Source: Anisakis pegreffii (taxonomy: Eukaryota; Nematoda; Chromadorea; Rhabditida; Anisakidae). Taken from it: a stretch of 64,000 nucleotides of DNA. A program made the position numbers and the translations under genes. The stretch spans positions 1 through 64,000 of the forward strand of contig JAPYMA010000912.1 of the NCBI GenBank assembly GCA_035041965.1, written 5' to 3'. A model generated the notes under the pieces. It worked only from the letters and a program-made list of their open reading frames with translations, was not told the origin of the DNA and did not search any database. This document shows positions 10,601 through 22,489 of this stretch, piece by piece. The stretch's first letter is position 1. Every line of letters starts with the position of its first letter.

Positions 10601-12065
10601 TACTATGATAAAAATTCCGAAAACGTTCAGTTTTCTTATCTTTCTGGGTTCTCTGAATTCTATCACTTTGTGTGTTGTCCGTGTAATATTGGAGATGGCT
10701 TATACATTCGTTTAATGTTCAGCTCAGTCGATTCAGTTTCTCAGCCGGCTGCGATTCTTCAACACTCGCTTAATGATACACCAGCAGATAAAAGGTTTGT
10801 ATATTCTGCTTATTTTGCTTCATATTTGCTTTATTTGCTTTACTGAGTTCATATTTTGCTTTAACCGAAAGTTTTGGTTTCAAAGTAAATTCAGTGTACA
10901 CTTACTGGATCAGGTTTGTGAAACTTTAACAACTGATGAAGTATATGTTGTTGAAGGAATGGAATCGATGAGAGAATAGCGAACGCATCATTCTCACAGC
11001 CAGAAAATATCGAAACACTTCTACTGAATCACTCACAAATCGACGACACTCAGAGGCAATGCATTGTACGTGTTTGTTCCTATCATCTTCAAACTTGGCA
11101 TTGTATCATTTTACATCCTCGAATGGTATTTGCATATCTAGTGAGCGGTGTGTTCGTATCAAATGTGTGGTTGTCTTACAGGGTCCATTGCAATTACTTG
11201 TAAGACGTATGACACGATTCTGTGTAACGGTGGGTATTGACGAAGCGATGGAACGTATTATTGAAGTGTGCGAAGCGAGCGGTTTCGACGCTAAGAAACG
11301 CGGACATAACTGGGTTTGTTTTGATGCTTCATTTGGTTGATGCCATGGAAATGCAATCAGATTTCTTACATTGGAATAATCGAATCATGATTACTTTTAG
11401 TTGACCGTATCGGACAGACGTGAAATGAGCTTCATGGTAACAATCTACGAAATGGGAAGTCATGCTACAAAGAAGGTATCCGTATATAACACCCACTTAT
11501 TTTTTATATAATCTTTCGCTTCGTTCAATCATCTATGCTGTAATTCCCTTCAATTGATTCATTGAATATTTTCAATATCTGTTACAATATACAATATATT
11601 GGGCTTATTAAAAGCCATCTTTGCAAAGTGGAATGTATGAAGTAGCGATGGCAAAGGACCGAAGTTTGGTCGGTAAAATTTGACGAATTTAAATTGGGAT
11701 TCCGAGATTCGGATTCCGGCCGAGGAATTTTGAAATTTGGTCGGAATCCTGAAGAATTGATTTCGGTCGAATTCAGACCAGATTGAAGTTATATTCGAAT
11801 ACCATCGCTAGTCTAAATTGATAGAAGCACACAATGTTACAGAAATTAACGGTGATAGTGAATGGAATTTTCCATCTGAACTTTGTACTGTTTAAAGGTA
11901 ATGGTTGATTTCCGTCGTTCGCGTGGCGACGGCCTGGAATTTAAACGTGCCTTCATCGCGCTCAAAGAGAAGCTGGATTTGATCGTTTGTAAAGAGGGTA
12001 CGGATTGGTTGGAGAGACTCGGTCTGGTCTGCAGTCAAGCTTTGCATCAGCTTTCGGTCAATTGA
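7647..12065 (+). CDS. chk-1: Serine/threonine-protein kinase CHK1 (DNA-damage checkpoint)
   Basis: Checkpoint kinase 1 phosphorylates CDC25-type phosphatases after ATR activation and restrains CDK in the nucleus. Exons: 7647-7773, 8036-8151, 8375-8504, 8708-8842, 9162-9288, 9569-9652, 9924-10006, 10207-10308, 10395-10491, 10723-10794, 10957-11065, 11182-11313, 11401-11475, 11898-12065; about 518 residues, against 476 in human. Visible kinase motifs: glycine loop GEGAFG (41-46), AMKC lysine 64, HRDIKPEN with Asp158, DFG Asp176, GTLPYVSPQ and a lysine-containing WKKI segment typical of CHK1. The C-terminus has SFSQPEN, RRMTRF and [15 protein letters not shown], the KA1-like regulatory domain. 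An acceptor at 7583 precedes the start by 63 bases (trans-splice candidate). The exon starts at 9924 (GAG acceptor), 10957 and 11898 (AAG acceptors) are non-canonical. A 19-base exon at 10895-10913 joined to 10973 is an equally in-phase alternative. Identity is very sure; those borders are not. Confidence 0.95.
11643..11810. mobile_element. Small MITE-like element in a CHK1 intron
   Basis: Ends in inverted repeats tagcgatgg (11643-11651) and ccatcgcta (11802-11810), with several internal copies of ggtcggaat/ggattccg-type words. It lies within the intron 11476-11897. Only one copy is in the window, so the boundaries rest on the inverted ends alone. Confidence 0.5.
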
Positions 12066-12252
12066 GAAGGCAACTCGACAGCTGGTTCCAGAAGTTTTGT
12101 ACATTGCTTCTGAATGCCTTCTCGTCTAACAAATTGTCTACTGTAAGTTAATGTCGATCCTTACGTACAGGAATTTTGTAAGAAATCTGATCAAAAAATG
12201 CGTAATATCTAATTGAATTTAAAGTTGGTCACTCCAATATTAACAACTTGAT

Positions 12253-12258
12253 AATAAA
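12253..12258 (+). terminator. Polyadenylation signal AATAAA for CHK1
   Basis: A canonical hexamer lies 188 bases after the CHK1 stop codon and is the first AATAAA in the 3' flank. Confidence 0.55.
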
Positions 12259-13329
12259 GCTCAAACTGTACCTAAAAGTATCCTCATACGAACTTCAAAT
12301 TGCGTGTTTTCAGTCGTATAATATTGCTTTCATCTGTATTGTTTCATTTCATTTAAATTCTTCGGTTGAGTTCAAATCAAATGAAAATATTTCATTCGTG
12401 TTCACATGATTGGTGTTTCGCTTTAACTTTAATTCGATGAGATTTCACTTTGTTTACGTGATGATGTTGAATCTGATCTTGAACATTTTATTCTGTAAAC
12501 ATTCGATTCTCATCATATCCATATTCCATTCATTTCGTTCTTTCTGAATTTCTGATCGTGTTTTCTCAATTCGGTGTTTTTTTGCTTGTTTCCAACTAGT
12601 GTTCTCATAAGTTTATTTCATTTCATCAGTATATCTGTTTTTTGCTTTTCGTTTGTTTTAACATTCAGTCGTTTTTTTTAGATGAACGTATTAACTCGTG
12701 TATCTTATATTTTCAGTTTTTTTCTGTAGTTGCCAATTGTTTACTCTTATTTGCATCATTGCGTTCGAATGTTCAGTTAACATTCTTTTTTTACTCATAT
12801 TTGCATTGACTTCTTCGAGCTGACATAACACTTGAACAATTTCATTTGAATGTCGTCATGGTTTGGAAAGTGCTCGATTCATAATCTCCAATAAGACATG
12901 CTTACTGAATACTTACTTCGTACTGGATATTTCTATCACTCATGACTATTTACCATAAATACTGAATTATGGAATCATCTCCAAATAAATTTTTCTCCTT
13001 CATTTCGGTGCCGTATCGTGACTATTTCCAGCATTTTGACACTCCTTACCGTCAACGGTTCAGTCGTTTAACGCTGTAATTCAGAGCAACAATATCTACT
13101 CATCCGGGTTGTAAATGTGTGAAGAGGTGCACTTGCCGAAGATCCATCAAATATTGTTCAAAGTTATGAGAATCATGTCATGAAGGTTCATCTCGGACGA
13201 ACATTTGTTAAATGAAATATCCATTTCAAACTGGATTCTAGATGGGCTTATTCGAATACCTTAAAACTTTTCGTAAACTCGCCGACGCAATTCACGTTGC
13301 TGAGGAGTTGAATTGCGTGCGTTTTGCAG
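12259..13329. other. Intergenic between CHK1 and HDHD2
   Basis: AT-rich, with many TTTT/ATTC words; no exon-like frame seen. It ends with a gttttgcag acceptor at 13329, 17 bases before the next start codon. Confidence 0.5.
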
Positions 13330-13346
13330 GAAGGAACTTCACCTAA

Positions 13347-15168
13347 ATGAGTGCTTCACGTTTAGCTGTTCTCATCGATTTGTCGGGTACACTTCATATT
13401 GAAGATGTGTGCATTCCGGGCGCCGTCGCAGCGTTACAACATCTCAGGGAAATTCCAAATTGCAGATTGAAATTTGTCACCAATACAACGAAAGTAATTC
13501 GTAATTTCAATTTGTGTCATCCAATAATTATTGCTTGTTCTGTCATATAGATGCTAATGTGTATCAATAGTTTTGTCGTATCAGTACGCAACACTTATCG
13601 TGAACCTTCTCCTTGAAGGAATCATCAAGTCGACTTCATGAACGACTGCAGAAACTCGGTTTCCAAATCGCTCCTAGCGAAGTGTTCACGTCGTTGTCTG
13701 CAGCGAAATGTTTAATTGAGAGAGAACACCTTCGACCATTGTTGTTTCTCGAAGACGTTGCATTGGAAGATTTCAAAGGTGATTTCTGCCTTCAATAGGA
13801 GTTTTATTGGAGGAATCAAGAACCGCTTCGGTGATGCTTCCTGATCAGTTGCTTACTGGTGACGACCTGTGTTCATTATGGTTGTATGCTCTTGTTACGA
13901 GGTAAGGATTTATCAAAGATAGGGATTTATCAAAGCTGCATGCAGTTGTATCCTCAAGTGCATGCAGCTTTGATAAATCTCTATCTTCCTTCGATAAATC
14001 CCTATCTTTGATAAATCCTTATCTCGTAACCATCAATTTAGATGCTGTCCAGTAGGTGACAATGTGCATCTTCGGTGATATAAAGGTATTTTGTAACGGT
14101 GGTGTGCGAAATTGATTCGAATTGCAGACATTGATCAAGCGAACCCAAACGCCGTGGTTGTCGGTCTTGCACCGTCGCGTTTCCAATTCGACAACTTGAA
14201 TAAAGCATTTCGATTGCTATTGGATGGCGCAAAACTGATAGCCATTCATAAAGGTCGCTATTATAAACGTAAAGATGGACTCAGCTTGGGTCCAGGTCCG
14301 TTTGTTGAAGCTCTTCAGTTCGCCGCTGATGTTAAGGTATAGTTTTGCTGTTGGCAATGATTTTTTCACATGCATCATCGCTAACAACGATTTTTTTCAC
14401 GCTACTCCTAAGTTCATCCGGAATCGCTTCCAGGCTGACGTTGTTGGAAAACCGGAACGAAATTTCTTTCTGTCAGCTTTGGAAAGCTTAGATGATGGCA
14501 AAATACCGGCATCGGACGCGGTGATGATCGGTGACGATGCGCGCGATGATGCTTTGGGATCTATTCGTGCCGGAATGCATGCGATACTTGTAAAAACCGG
14601 CAAATATCGGCCTGGTTAGTTGGGGTCGGGGAGAGGGCTTGCCAAATTATTGCTATCAGTCTGTTAGCGATGGGTGTCCAGTCTCATTTAGTGCACTTTT
14701 AACCACATCTTTGAGTCACCTTTCAGGAAGTTGCTGAGATGTTGATTAATCAATTTGTTTTTGTAATGTCGAGCACATTTTTTGAATGAATACCAAAATG
14801 TCTTATTTCAGAAGACTGGAACGTATGGTTCATGTTGAAGGCATTATGCACTACCATATCATAAATTGCGCTTTTAATCACACCTTTGAGTCATCTTTTT
14901 ATGTTTCTTAATTGAAATGAAATTTAACTGCGATAATCGGTTCTCGGAAGTAATATAATAATTAGGTCATAATCAAGGGTTATTGCGTTGTAACTTTCAA
15001 ATAATTGCCAGCAGTAAACGTTCTCGAATGATGTATTGGTTTAATGGATTCAAACTTTTGATATTTTCACTTTCAGGTGACGAAACTCAGATCCCGGAAT
15101 CAAGTCGTAATTGCGTATCGAGCTTCGTTGAAGCTGTTGAAATGATCGAGAAGCGAAATTTCAAATAA
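13347..15168 (+). CDS. HDHD2: HAD-superfamily phosphatase, HDHD2/LHPP family
   Basis: Haloacid-dehalogenase-like hydrolase of the HDHD2 type (C2-capped, Nagd-like), a predicted cytosolic phosphatase whose physiological substrate is poorly known. Exons 13347-13493, 13619-13778, 14128-14336, 14434-14614 and 15077-15168 join in phase to 262 residues, against 259 in human HDHD2. Motif I is IDLSGTLH with nucleophile Asp11 and Ser13 in place of the usual second aspartate, as in HDHD2. Motif II is FVTNTTKES; motif III has Lys178 in VGKPE; motif IV is MIGDDARDD (206-211). The cap segment [22 protein letters not shown] is strongly family-like. A gttttgcag acceptor 17 bases before the ATG suggests direct trans-splicing. 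Exon 2 uses a ttgaag acceptor. The start follows family length and the first in-frame ATG. LHPP is a close relative, but the DLSGT motif and cap favour HDHD2. Confidence 0.95.
13894..14030. repeat. Long near-perfect foldback in an HDHD2 intron
   Basis: The left arm 13894-13944 (starting gttacgaggtaaggattt) pairs with the right arm 13959-14030 over about 51 bases, with one mismatch. The right arm carries an extra ~21 bases, an added copy of the gatttatcaaagata-like unit. The loop is about 14 bases. It lies wholly inside the intron 13779-14127, so it would be present in pre-mRNA. Confidence 0.75.
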
Positions 15169-15669
15169 ACCGAATAGTAGTCAACGTCGAGCATTCTCAT
15201 TATCTAGTTGAATTACCCTTCTGTCGAAAAAATTTTGCGTCAATGAATTTCTAACAAACCATTCATTAAATTTAACCTTCCTCCTAATTGTAACCGTTTT
15301 ATCTGTCGTTATGTTGCCGTAAAATGATCTATTTCTACTCGTTTGTATAACTTTTATGTTTCTACTCTGTGATATTACATTTCCTAGTCTTCAAAAATGA
15401 ATTGTCAGTGTTAAAATGTGACAGTGTTCAGAGAAAATTGTTGTTCTAAACATGCTCTAATGTAGTCGCTTCATACAATTTTGTATGTTCTCAACTTATC
15501 AATTCGTTCCTTGAATAATGCTCATATTCTCGTTATTTACATCATATTCTCGGCTCTGTTCGAATAGTCAAATTAGTCGTGTAAACTCTTTCAATCACTA
15601 ATTGTAACAAAAAATTGCTTTTTATAGTTGTCTAAACTCACTGATGTGAAGAATTTTGAAGTATTTCAA

Positions 15670-15675
15670 AATAAA
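15670..15675 (+). terminator. Candidate polyadenylation signal AATAAA for HDHD2
   Basis: First AATAAA downstream of the HDHD2 stop, about 500 bases away. Plausible but distant, so the true 3' end could be an earlier variant signal. Confidence 0.35.
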
Positions 15676-17026
15676 GACAGTCTGTAAAACTTAAAAGATG
15701 GATGGATCCATAATAGTCAGAAATGATCACATTGTGCTGAGCACTAAAATAATGTGTCAAAGTGCGATTTGCACCTATTAGTGACAAATGTTTGCAATGC
15801 GTTAAGATGGAAAGACGGAATTATTCATTACACTCATGGAAACGTGTGAAATTGATTTCAGAAGGAGATTCTTATTCTATTTCATCAGTTAATCAAAATT
15901 TTGAGAGATAATTATTGATCACAACGACTACTACAGAAATGAACTTCTTTTACGATCACGATATAAGTTCTGCTCATAATTTGACGCTTTTCAAAGTTGT
16001 CATTGTTGCTCTTTATTTTCTAACAAACACTAAAGTGTAGTTGATTTCCGTCAAGATTTTTTTGGAGTATTGTTGCCTGAAACATAGAAAACGCACTCGT
16101 TGAGCAGTGATCGAGATGTGATATATCAGGGGAATTAGGGATCAGGGATATGTCAGGGATATTAGGGATCAGGGATATGGTGCAAGGGATATTATTGTTT
16201 AATTTCGATCTTGATTAGATCGTGCAAAATATTGATGAACAAAAATCAAATGAATGGAATATGTACTCAATCATCAGTATGTACTCAATCATACTCAATA
16301 TGTACTCATCAGTGAATACGATTTCAAATCCTTCCTCTGAAACAAACTGTCAACTACTGAAAAAGACCCCAGAGGATTTATGCGCTGCAGATAGAGAGAG
16401 TGCACAGTGCGAGCACTCTCTATCCACAGATAAACATATGATCTCATGAAGCCATAGAAACCCAACAATACGCATAATCGATGAACAAATCAGCCGTTAA
16501 GCATTGTGCCTATGCATTCCTTAAAAATATTTAACAATTAGCGCTGACTAGTCATTGTTCGCATTGAAATCTCCATGACAACCGATAGGTGATGATATGG
16601 TCGTCCAATCAGGTGACATTTGAGGCCACGAACGGATGTCATTATGACAACTATGCACACTTCAATTCGCATACGTTCCGGTAGTGGGCTGTGCTTACGG
16701 GTTGTGGGTTCGGAGAGCAATTATGCTCTTGGTGATGGTATGCTCGATTGCATGCCATTTGTCATAATACGGGATTTTACTCTGACATTCGCTGAATGCC
16801 GACAGATGCTTTTCATGCAATCCACAACGTGCTCGTAAACAATTCTTTCAGCGACAATCAACAAAACTCCTAAAATATTTCTCATAGGTTTTAATCTAGT
16901 AACGCCTAAGCAAAAAGCATAATTAATTCTTCTAATTATTATCGAGTCTCATATGCGCATTCCAAGAAATTGTTGCTATTGACGGAGTTTTCCACATCAG
17001 CGCTCCATAGAAAGTGACTAATATTG
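15676..17026. other. Intergenic between HDHD2 and CFAP36
   Basis: No exon recognised. It contains a short tandem tract of atcagggatat/attagggatcaggg words at about 16125-16190 and a small hairpin (gatagagagagtgc against gcactctctatc) at 16390-16424. It ends in an attgcag acceptor at 17029. Confidence 0.5.
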
Positions 17027-17049
17027 CAGCAAAAGAATAGAGCATTGCA

Positions 17050-20000
17050 ATGCTTCGTCGTCGATCAACGAACACTAAAGAGCTCAATTCGAAGACAATC
17101 TTCAACAAGTTTGTCGACTTCCTCAATTCATCGATGTGGAATCTGCCAGTTGCCACCTTCATTGAGCAACGTTCAATTGGTACGGTAGTAATGAATGTTT
17201 TCCTGTAAACTAGTTGTACACAACTCAGATATGCTTGTTCAGTGCTTATCTCGAATCATCGTAACCAAATCAATCATCAGCATGACAGTCAAATTGTGTG
17301 TTTCCTTACTAGAAGTTTTTCGGACATTTGAAAAGTGACTTACAGAAGTTCGATTTACAAAATTAGAAAATTTCATCGCTATGATTAGCTGAAGATCGTT
17401 TGTGTGATCTAGTTCCAAATGTCCCTCAGGTAACTGATCGTGAGTGTTTTGATGGTTTCTAGGTCGTTCATTGTGTTTCAAGTTGCAATCAGGTTTCAGC
17501 GTTTGAGCGTGATCAAGGTGATTCAACGTTATACAAAGGTATTCATGACGAATTCTCGTCGATGGTCGACACGTTGATTGAATGCTTCTGCGATGATCTT
17601 CATATCGAAGCTGATCAACTGGTCAACGCTTTGAAGCAGCAAGATAACAGCACTCGAATGTCACTTCAGCAACGAGTACGTTTCAAGATGTACATCTGTG
17701 TTCGCTATGAAGATGTCATTGATGTAGTACAAAGTGCTCTCGGTTAATTCATAGTTCGTTGCGCTCTGATCTGACCTAGTTTATGATAACACTTAGGAAC
17801 TCTCAGGTGTATTAGTTCTTAAGCAATTCAAAAGCTAGCAACAGTAGGAAGCCAGTTATTTTGATCCTGTCTGTTCATCAAATGATTTGATGAAAGACAT
17901 GGAATTGCCACTAAACATTACAAGCTATCAACATCCTAATGACAGGATAAATTCCACTTCAAACGATGTGACTTTGAATGCAATTACAGATGTTACTGGA
18001 ACCTGTGGTAGCCGCACAAGACTTCAACGTTTTTGTGCCGATGATGATGCGAAAAAATGTTGAGTTGCAGCTGCAGGCACTACAGATGATTGAGGTCTCC
18101 GTTCTCTGGTTTAATTCATACACTTTCATTAATCAGGCTATCTCGTCACGATATTGCTATATCTAAAAAGTGACACAGTAACCATTAGAGCGAAAAGCAC
18201 AAAAATGAAATTCATTTGAAAAATGTTCCAAGATGAAACTGAAGTGAAAGGAGGCATTAAAATGCTCGCAATTGAATGATTCTGTGTATTTTGATGCTAC
18301 GTAGTCGTTCAACTAGAACGTGTTACAAGTCCGCTTCAAACCATCATGTCTTGTAATGATTGCAAATGTGACTGACGATTGATTTAAAAAATGCATCAGC
18401 TACAAAATGTAGTAATCTGTGTAACGATAACAATCTCATTACACCGACGTTGCACCCATGAGAATATCATTCAGAATATACATCTCAGATACAATTGAAA
18501 ATCTTCAAATTATTTAGCTAATTGAGCTCTGTAAAAGAGCAATTCACCGACTATTCATAAGCATAGCACTGAAATACTCCACTGCTTAATCCCTTCTGAA
18601 GTGCTTGAGTCAAATGCACTCGATGAAAGCTTATCGTTGATTATTCAAGTGGTACTTCATTTCGAGTCATAATACGTGTATTCAGTGACAAGTTTTGCTG
18701 GTGTCGTGAAAAGAATTCCTTATCTATTTGTCGCGTATCTGCGCACTCAATTCATGAACTACAAAGCAAATGAATATAGCTTTCAACATAATAAAGAGCT
18801 AATTTTCAACGAACAGTCACCTAATCATACCAGATAAGGACTCGAGTATTCTGAACACATGCAAGAAATAATGAACGAGCAATATTTACTGGTTTAGAGC
18901 AGTGGTTCTCATGTTCGGGTACTTCATTATACCGTTTGATGATCTGGCAGGCCACCGTTACCTCCCCACCCTGATACAAGAAGTTACTATTTTCACGTAT
19001 GATTTAGATGGATTCTCATTCTTTTCAGACGTGTTGTATTCACTCTTATAGCTATCACATGCGAATATCGTTCTCTTGATGAGTTTTTCTCATTCACTTC
19101 GTCTCATTTCATTTTACAGCTCGAATCAATTTCTCATTCTGTTGCATATACTATTTACTGAACACGTTGACGAGTGTTGACGGCCGAAATCAACAGTACA
19201 GCAATGAAACATTATTGCTCAGCAACGTTCGACAGTCAATTGATCAATTATAGAGTGTATTTGATAGAATGAGAATTTGACTTTAATTATTCAGTAAAAT
19301 GAATGAGAAATTAGCAGAAGAGAACACTTTTGGTGATAAAAGCTATGAGAGCGATCGGAACAGCGAAGAAAAGAATGAAAACCCTGTTAGGCTCCATACG
19401 AACTAATGATACTCAGAGAATAGGAGGATGGCGAGTATTGTCATCAACTAATCGCACTTTCCCGAGTTAAAAAACACCATCACAATGGCGTTCTATCATA
19501 AAATAACAACTGAACGAAATGCTAATTTTCCGACCCCCTCCATTACCCATTGATACCTTCGAATTACTCAAAATGGTTAATATCACACCCTACGGGAACC
19601 ACTGTTTCAGAGAAAAGGTATTCATGGAGAACAGTCTTTGTTATTTGAAATAAGGAAGTGACGATGCATCTTATAGGGTTATTAGGTCAATGAAACAGGA
19701 ATTGTAGGTAGTTTCGAGGAGCATATCGCGCGAGGACTGGTTACGAGCTGATAAAGTTTATGAGAGCATCTTTGACCGATTCTCATGATATTCCACTGCG
19801 ATTCAAAACAGCATCACATTTATGCAATCTAAATCTTGACAAAATCAAACTTCAGTGCATCAATAATAAGCCATTTTGGCAGCGTGACTGATCGGTTTTG
19901 CCATTCTAATCAACCAGTAGCCCAATAATCCAGATGTAGTTCTTGACTGATGTTTAACTGATACGGATAAACGAAATAATCCAACGAACAGGATGATATC

Positions 20001-22489
20001 TCGCTAGCAATAACAGATTCCGGTAATAGCGCTATGTTCATTGGATGTTCATCTCAGTCACTTCAGTGCATGTGCGGTCTTGTACCAGCCGTTCTGAGAA
20101 TCGAAGGAGACGATGTGGAGGCTGAAGCATTCGCTGAAGCAACGGCCCAAAGTCTACTGTTTGATCCAAACGAAAGTGACAAATATATTCTTTTTCAAGT
20201 GTTAAGGTACGCTTTTTGAGACCACTTCTTGAGGTGATATCAAAGTCCACGAAACATATTACACTCCATCAAATCCACAAGTTCCCTGTATCTGCAGGCA
20301 AACTAATCCATCGACTGTATTACTCAATACAGATCACTTTACGTGATGATCAATTAATTGCTTTCTAATGATCGTCTTCTTCTCACACTAAAGCGTATCA
20401 TTTTAGACAAAGCCGTGAGGATTTCGAAAAAGATGAAACGAACAAAAAAGAGGCTCAACTGCAGCTTGAAGCGGCCATGCGTGAAAGTCTACTGGAAAAG
20501 GAACGTCTTGAAGCGGCTCGCCTCAAAGAAGAAACTGCTATAACTGAGGTTAGTCAATTCCTCGTTTTTATTCATTCAATTCATTTGATTTACAATGGTG
20601 CAAATGATGTTGACTGAATAAAAGATAATATGGTGAATCAAAATCTTGATTTGCGAATGAGTAAAATGTGTTCTTCCATTCAAAAATATCGTCATTCAAA
20701 GCACTAAAAATGCCATTATATATGATCGATTTTCGGAGGTTTCACCTATACTCAAACTCGTGAAATTTGATATGAGATCGAATTTCAACTAATTCCAGCA
20801 TTTTTAAGGCAATAAAACAGAATGTCGAGCATGCCGCCGACACACCCAATAACCAAACTGCATCAGAAGCCATCACACCTCAGCCGCAGCAGGCGAAAGC
20901 GAAAGCTGTAGCTGAACTACCGAGAACCACTCCACCTACATCGTCCCCATCCACCAATCTGTATCCAGCATTAACTCCAAGCGCTCCACCAGCTCCAGTG
21001 CCCGAGGAAGAGGGAAAAAATTCGCAAACGCCCGAAAAAGTGCGAGAACAGTCGGTAAGCGCGAAAAAACGACCGCCGACTTCAAAGGAATGCCCGAAAA
21101 CAGCAGAGGTCCATAAGATTGCTCGTAATTGCTGACGTGATTGTACTGTTCTCATGAAGTTTCTCTGAATTGTTGATATTATCGTTCAGAATCAAGAAGA
21201 GCTTATGAAATCAGATGATTGCTGATAGTTACGCAATTTTCTGTGCTTATCAAACTAATATGTTACATGTTACATGGTAATATGTAATATGCAAACTACC
21301 AATATATTACATGGTCTGGCAGAAATTTGCGTACTTTCGCCTGTATTCGACGAGGTGCTGCAGATGTTCAGATGCATGCAATACTTCATAAAAACAATGT
21401 TTTGACTGGATATTGAAGGACACCCCCTGGAACAACCAATTATGTCCATATAGAAACTACTGTCTTCACAAATAGATTACGATTCCGATTTCAGGAAGGC
21501 CTATCATCACCTCCGTCGGAAACAGTGCCGAAAGGCAAAAGTGGCAGAACTGCAGCGGACATTCACGTTAATTCTTCATTAAATCTTTTTTTTTGGTTGA
21601 TTAATTGCATCAATTTGGTGTCTAATTGCTTCGTAATTAATTACTTGATCATATCACAATAAATAAACATGATTCATTTAGGCCATGCTCACCGAACCAA
21701 TCCGCGTTCCTACGGCGGATATTCGTGCGAGAGCGGAATATTTGCGAATGCAGCGTGACAAATTGTTGGAGCTGAAGAAAGTGCAACGCCAAAAAATATT
21801 TCAGGTGATCAATAGTCGATAAGTTTGATCACAGAATCTATTCCCTTGATGATTGATTTCATTCGGATTCCCGGAAGTAAAATAGCAAATCAGAACAGTA
21901 TCTCGCTGTGTGTTCGAAGTTTTTTGTTTCGTTTTGCTGTTGGAGTTCTACCTCGCTCGCCCACATTGCAATGAAATTTTGGCTCGAATTCGTTTTTGCG
22001 ATGCCACATTCGCGCATAAATCACCTTAGACTTAATGTGTTACCTACCGTTCTCAAGCCTTTGTTGTTGTTGTGTTTTGAATGTTCACAGCACCTGTGCC
22101 TGAAAATATGTTAGTTCCTGTCGTTGCAGTCATAAACAATACTTTGTTTGCTCGCAACGAACGGAATCACTTGGAATGCAAGCATGCAAAATGACTGCTT
22201 TTTTCAAGTGAAACTCAAAGAATTCCGTCGAAACTCAAACAACGCTTTCAATATATCACAATGTTGTATCATCCTTATGTTGAGTTTATCCGATTTATTT
22301 ACTCAAACATGCCGTCTGCAGGAAACTACACAATGTTCGGCATCCGAACGACCCAAAACAGCTAAAGCTGCTCGTGGAATGCTCTCGGGTCGAGCCGTAC
22401 AGTCTCGAGACGGTCCTGCAAATGAGGACATCATAGCAGCCAGACGTGAACTGGCAAACAAACTCAAGAATGAAGTTGTTAAGCAGTAA
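17050..22489 (+). CDS. CFAP36: Cilia- and flagella-associated protein 36 (CFAP36/CCDC104), BART-domain protein
   Basis: CFAP36 has an N-terminal BART-like helical domain that in mammals binds the ciliary GTPase ARL3; a role in ciliated cells is inferred from the family. Nine exons join in phase to 429 residues: 17050-17179, 17500-17675, 17990-18094, 20067-20206, 20407-20548, 20821-21054, 21495-21566, 21682-21804 and 22322-22489. Family landmarks: FVDFLNSSMWNLPVATFIEQ, then the GIHDEF helix, LLEPVVAAQDFNVFVPMMM and LQLQALQMIE of the BART domain; a coiled coil of KKEAQLQLEAAMRESL type; a Pro/Ser/Thr-rich linker (exon 6); and the conserved C-terminal helices RAEYLRMQRDKLLELKK and ARRELANKLKNEVVKQ. 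An in-frame stop precedes the ATG, and an attgcag acceptor lies 20 bases upstream. The 1.97-kb third intron contains a transposon. At 429 residues it is somewhat longer than human (about 340), mainly in the linker. Confidence 0.93.
18900..19604 (-). mobile_element. Nonautonomous hAT-type DNA transposon, copy A (in CFAP36 intron)
   Basis: The 705-bp element has terminal inverted repeats cagtggttctc (left) and gggaaccactg (right), the CAGTGGTTCTC form common in hAT elements. It is flanked by imperfect 8-bp target duplications, gtttagag and tttcagag. Its ends and interior match the element at 40184-41035 in reverse orientation. No transposase frame is present. It sits in intron 18095-20066 of CFAP36 and explains part of that intron's length. 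Confidence 0.8.
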
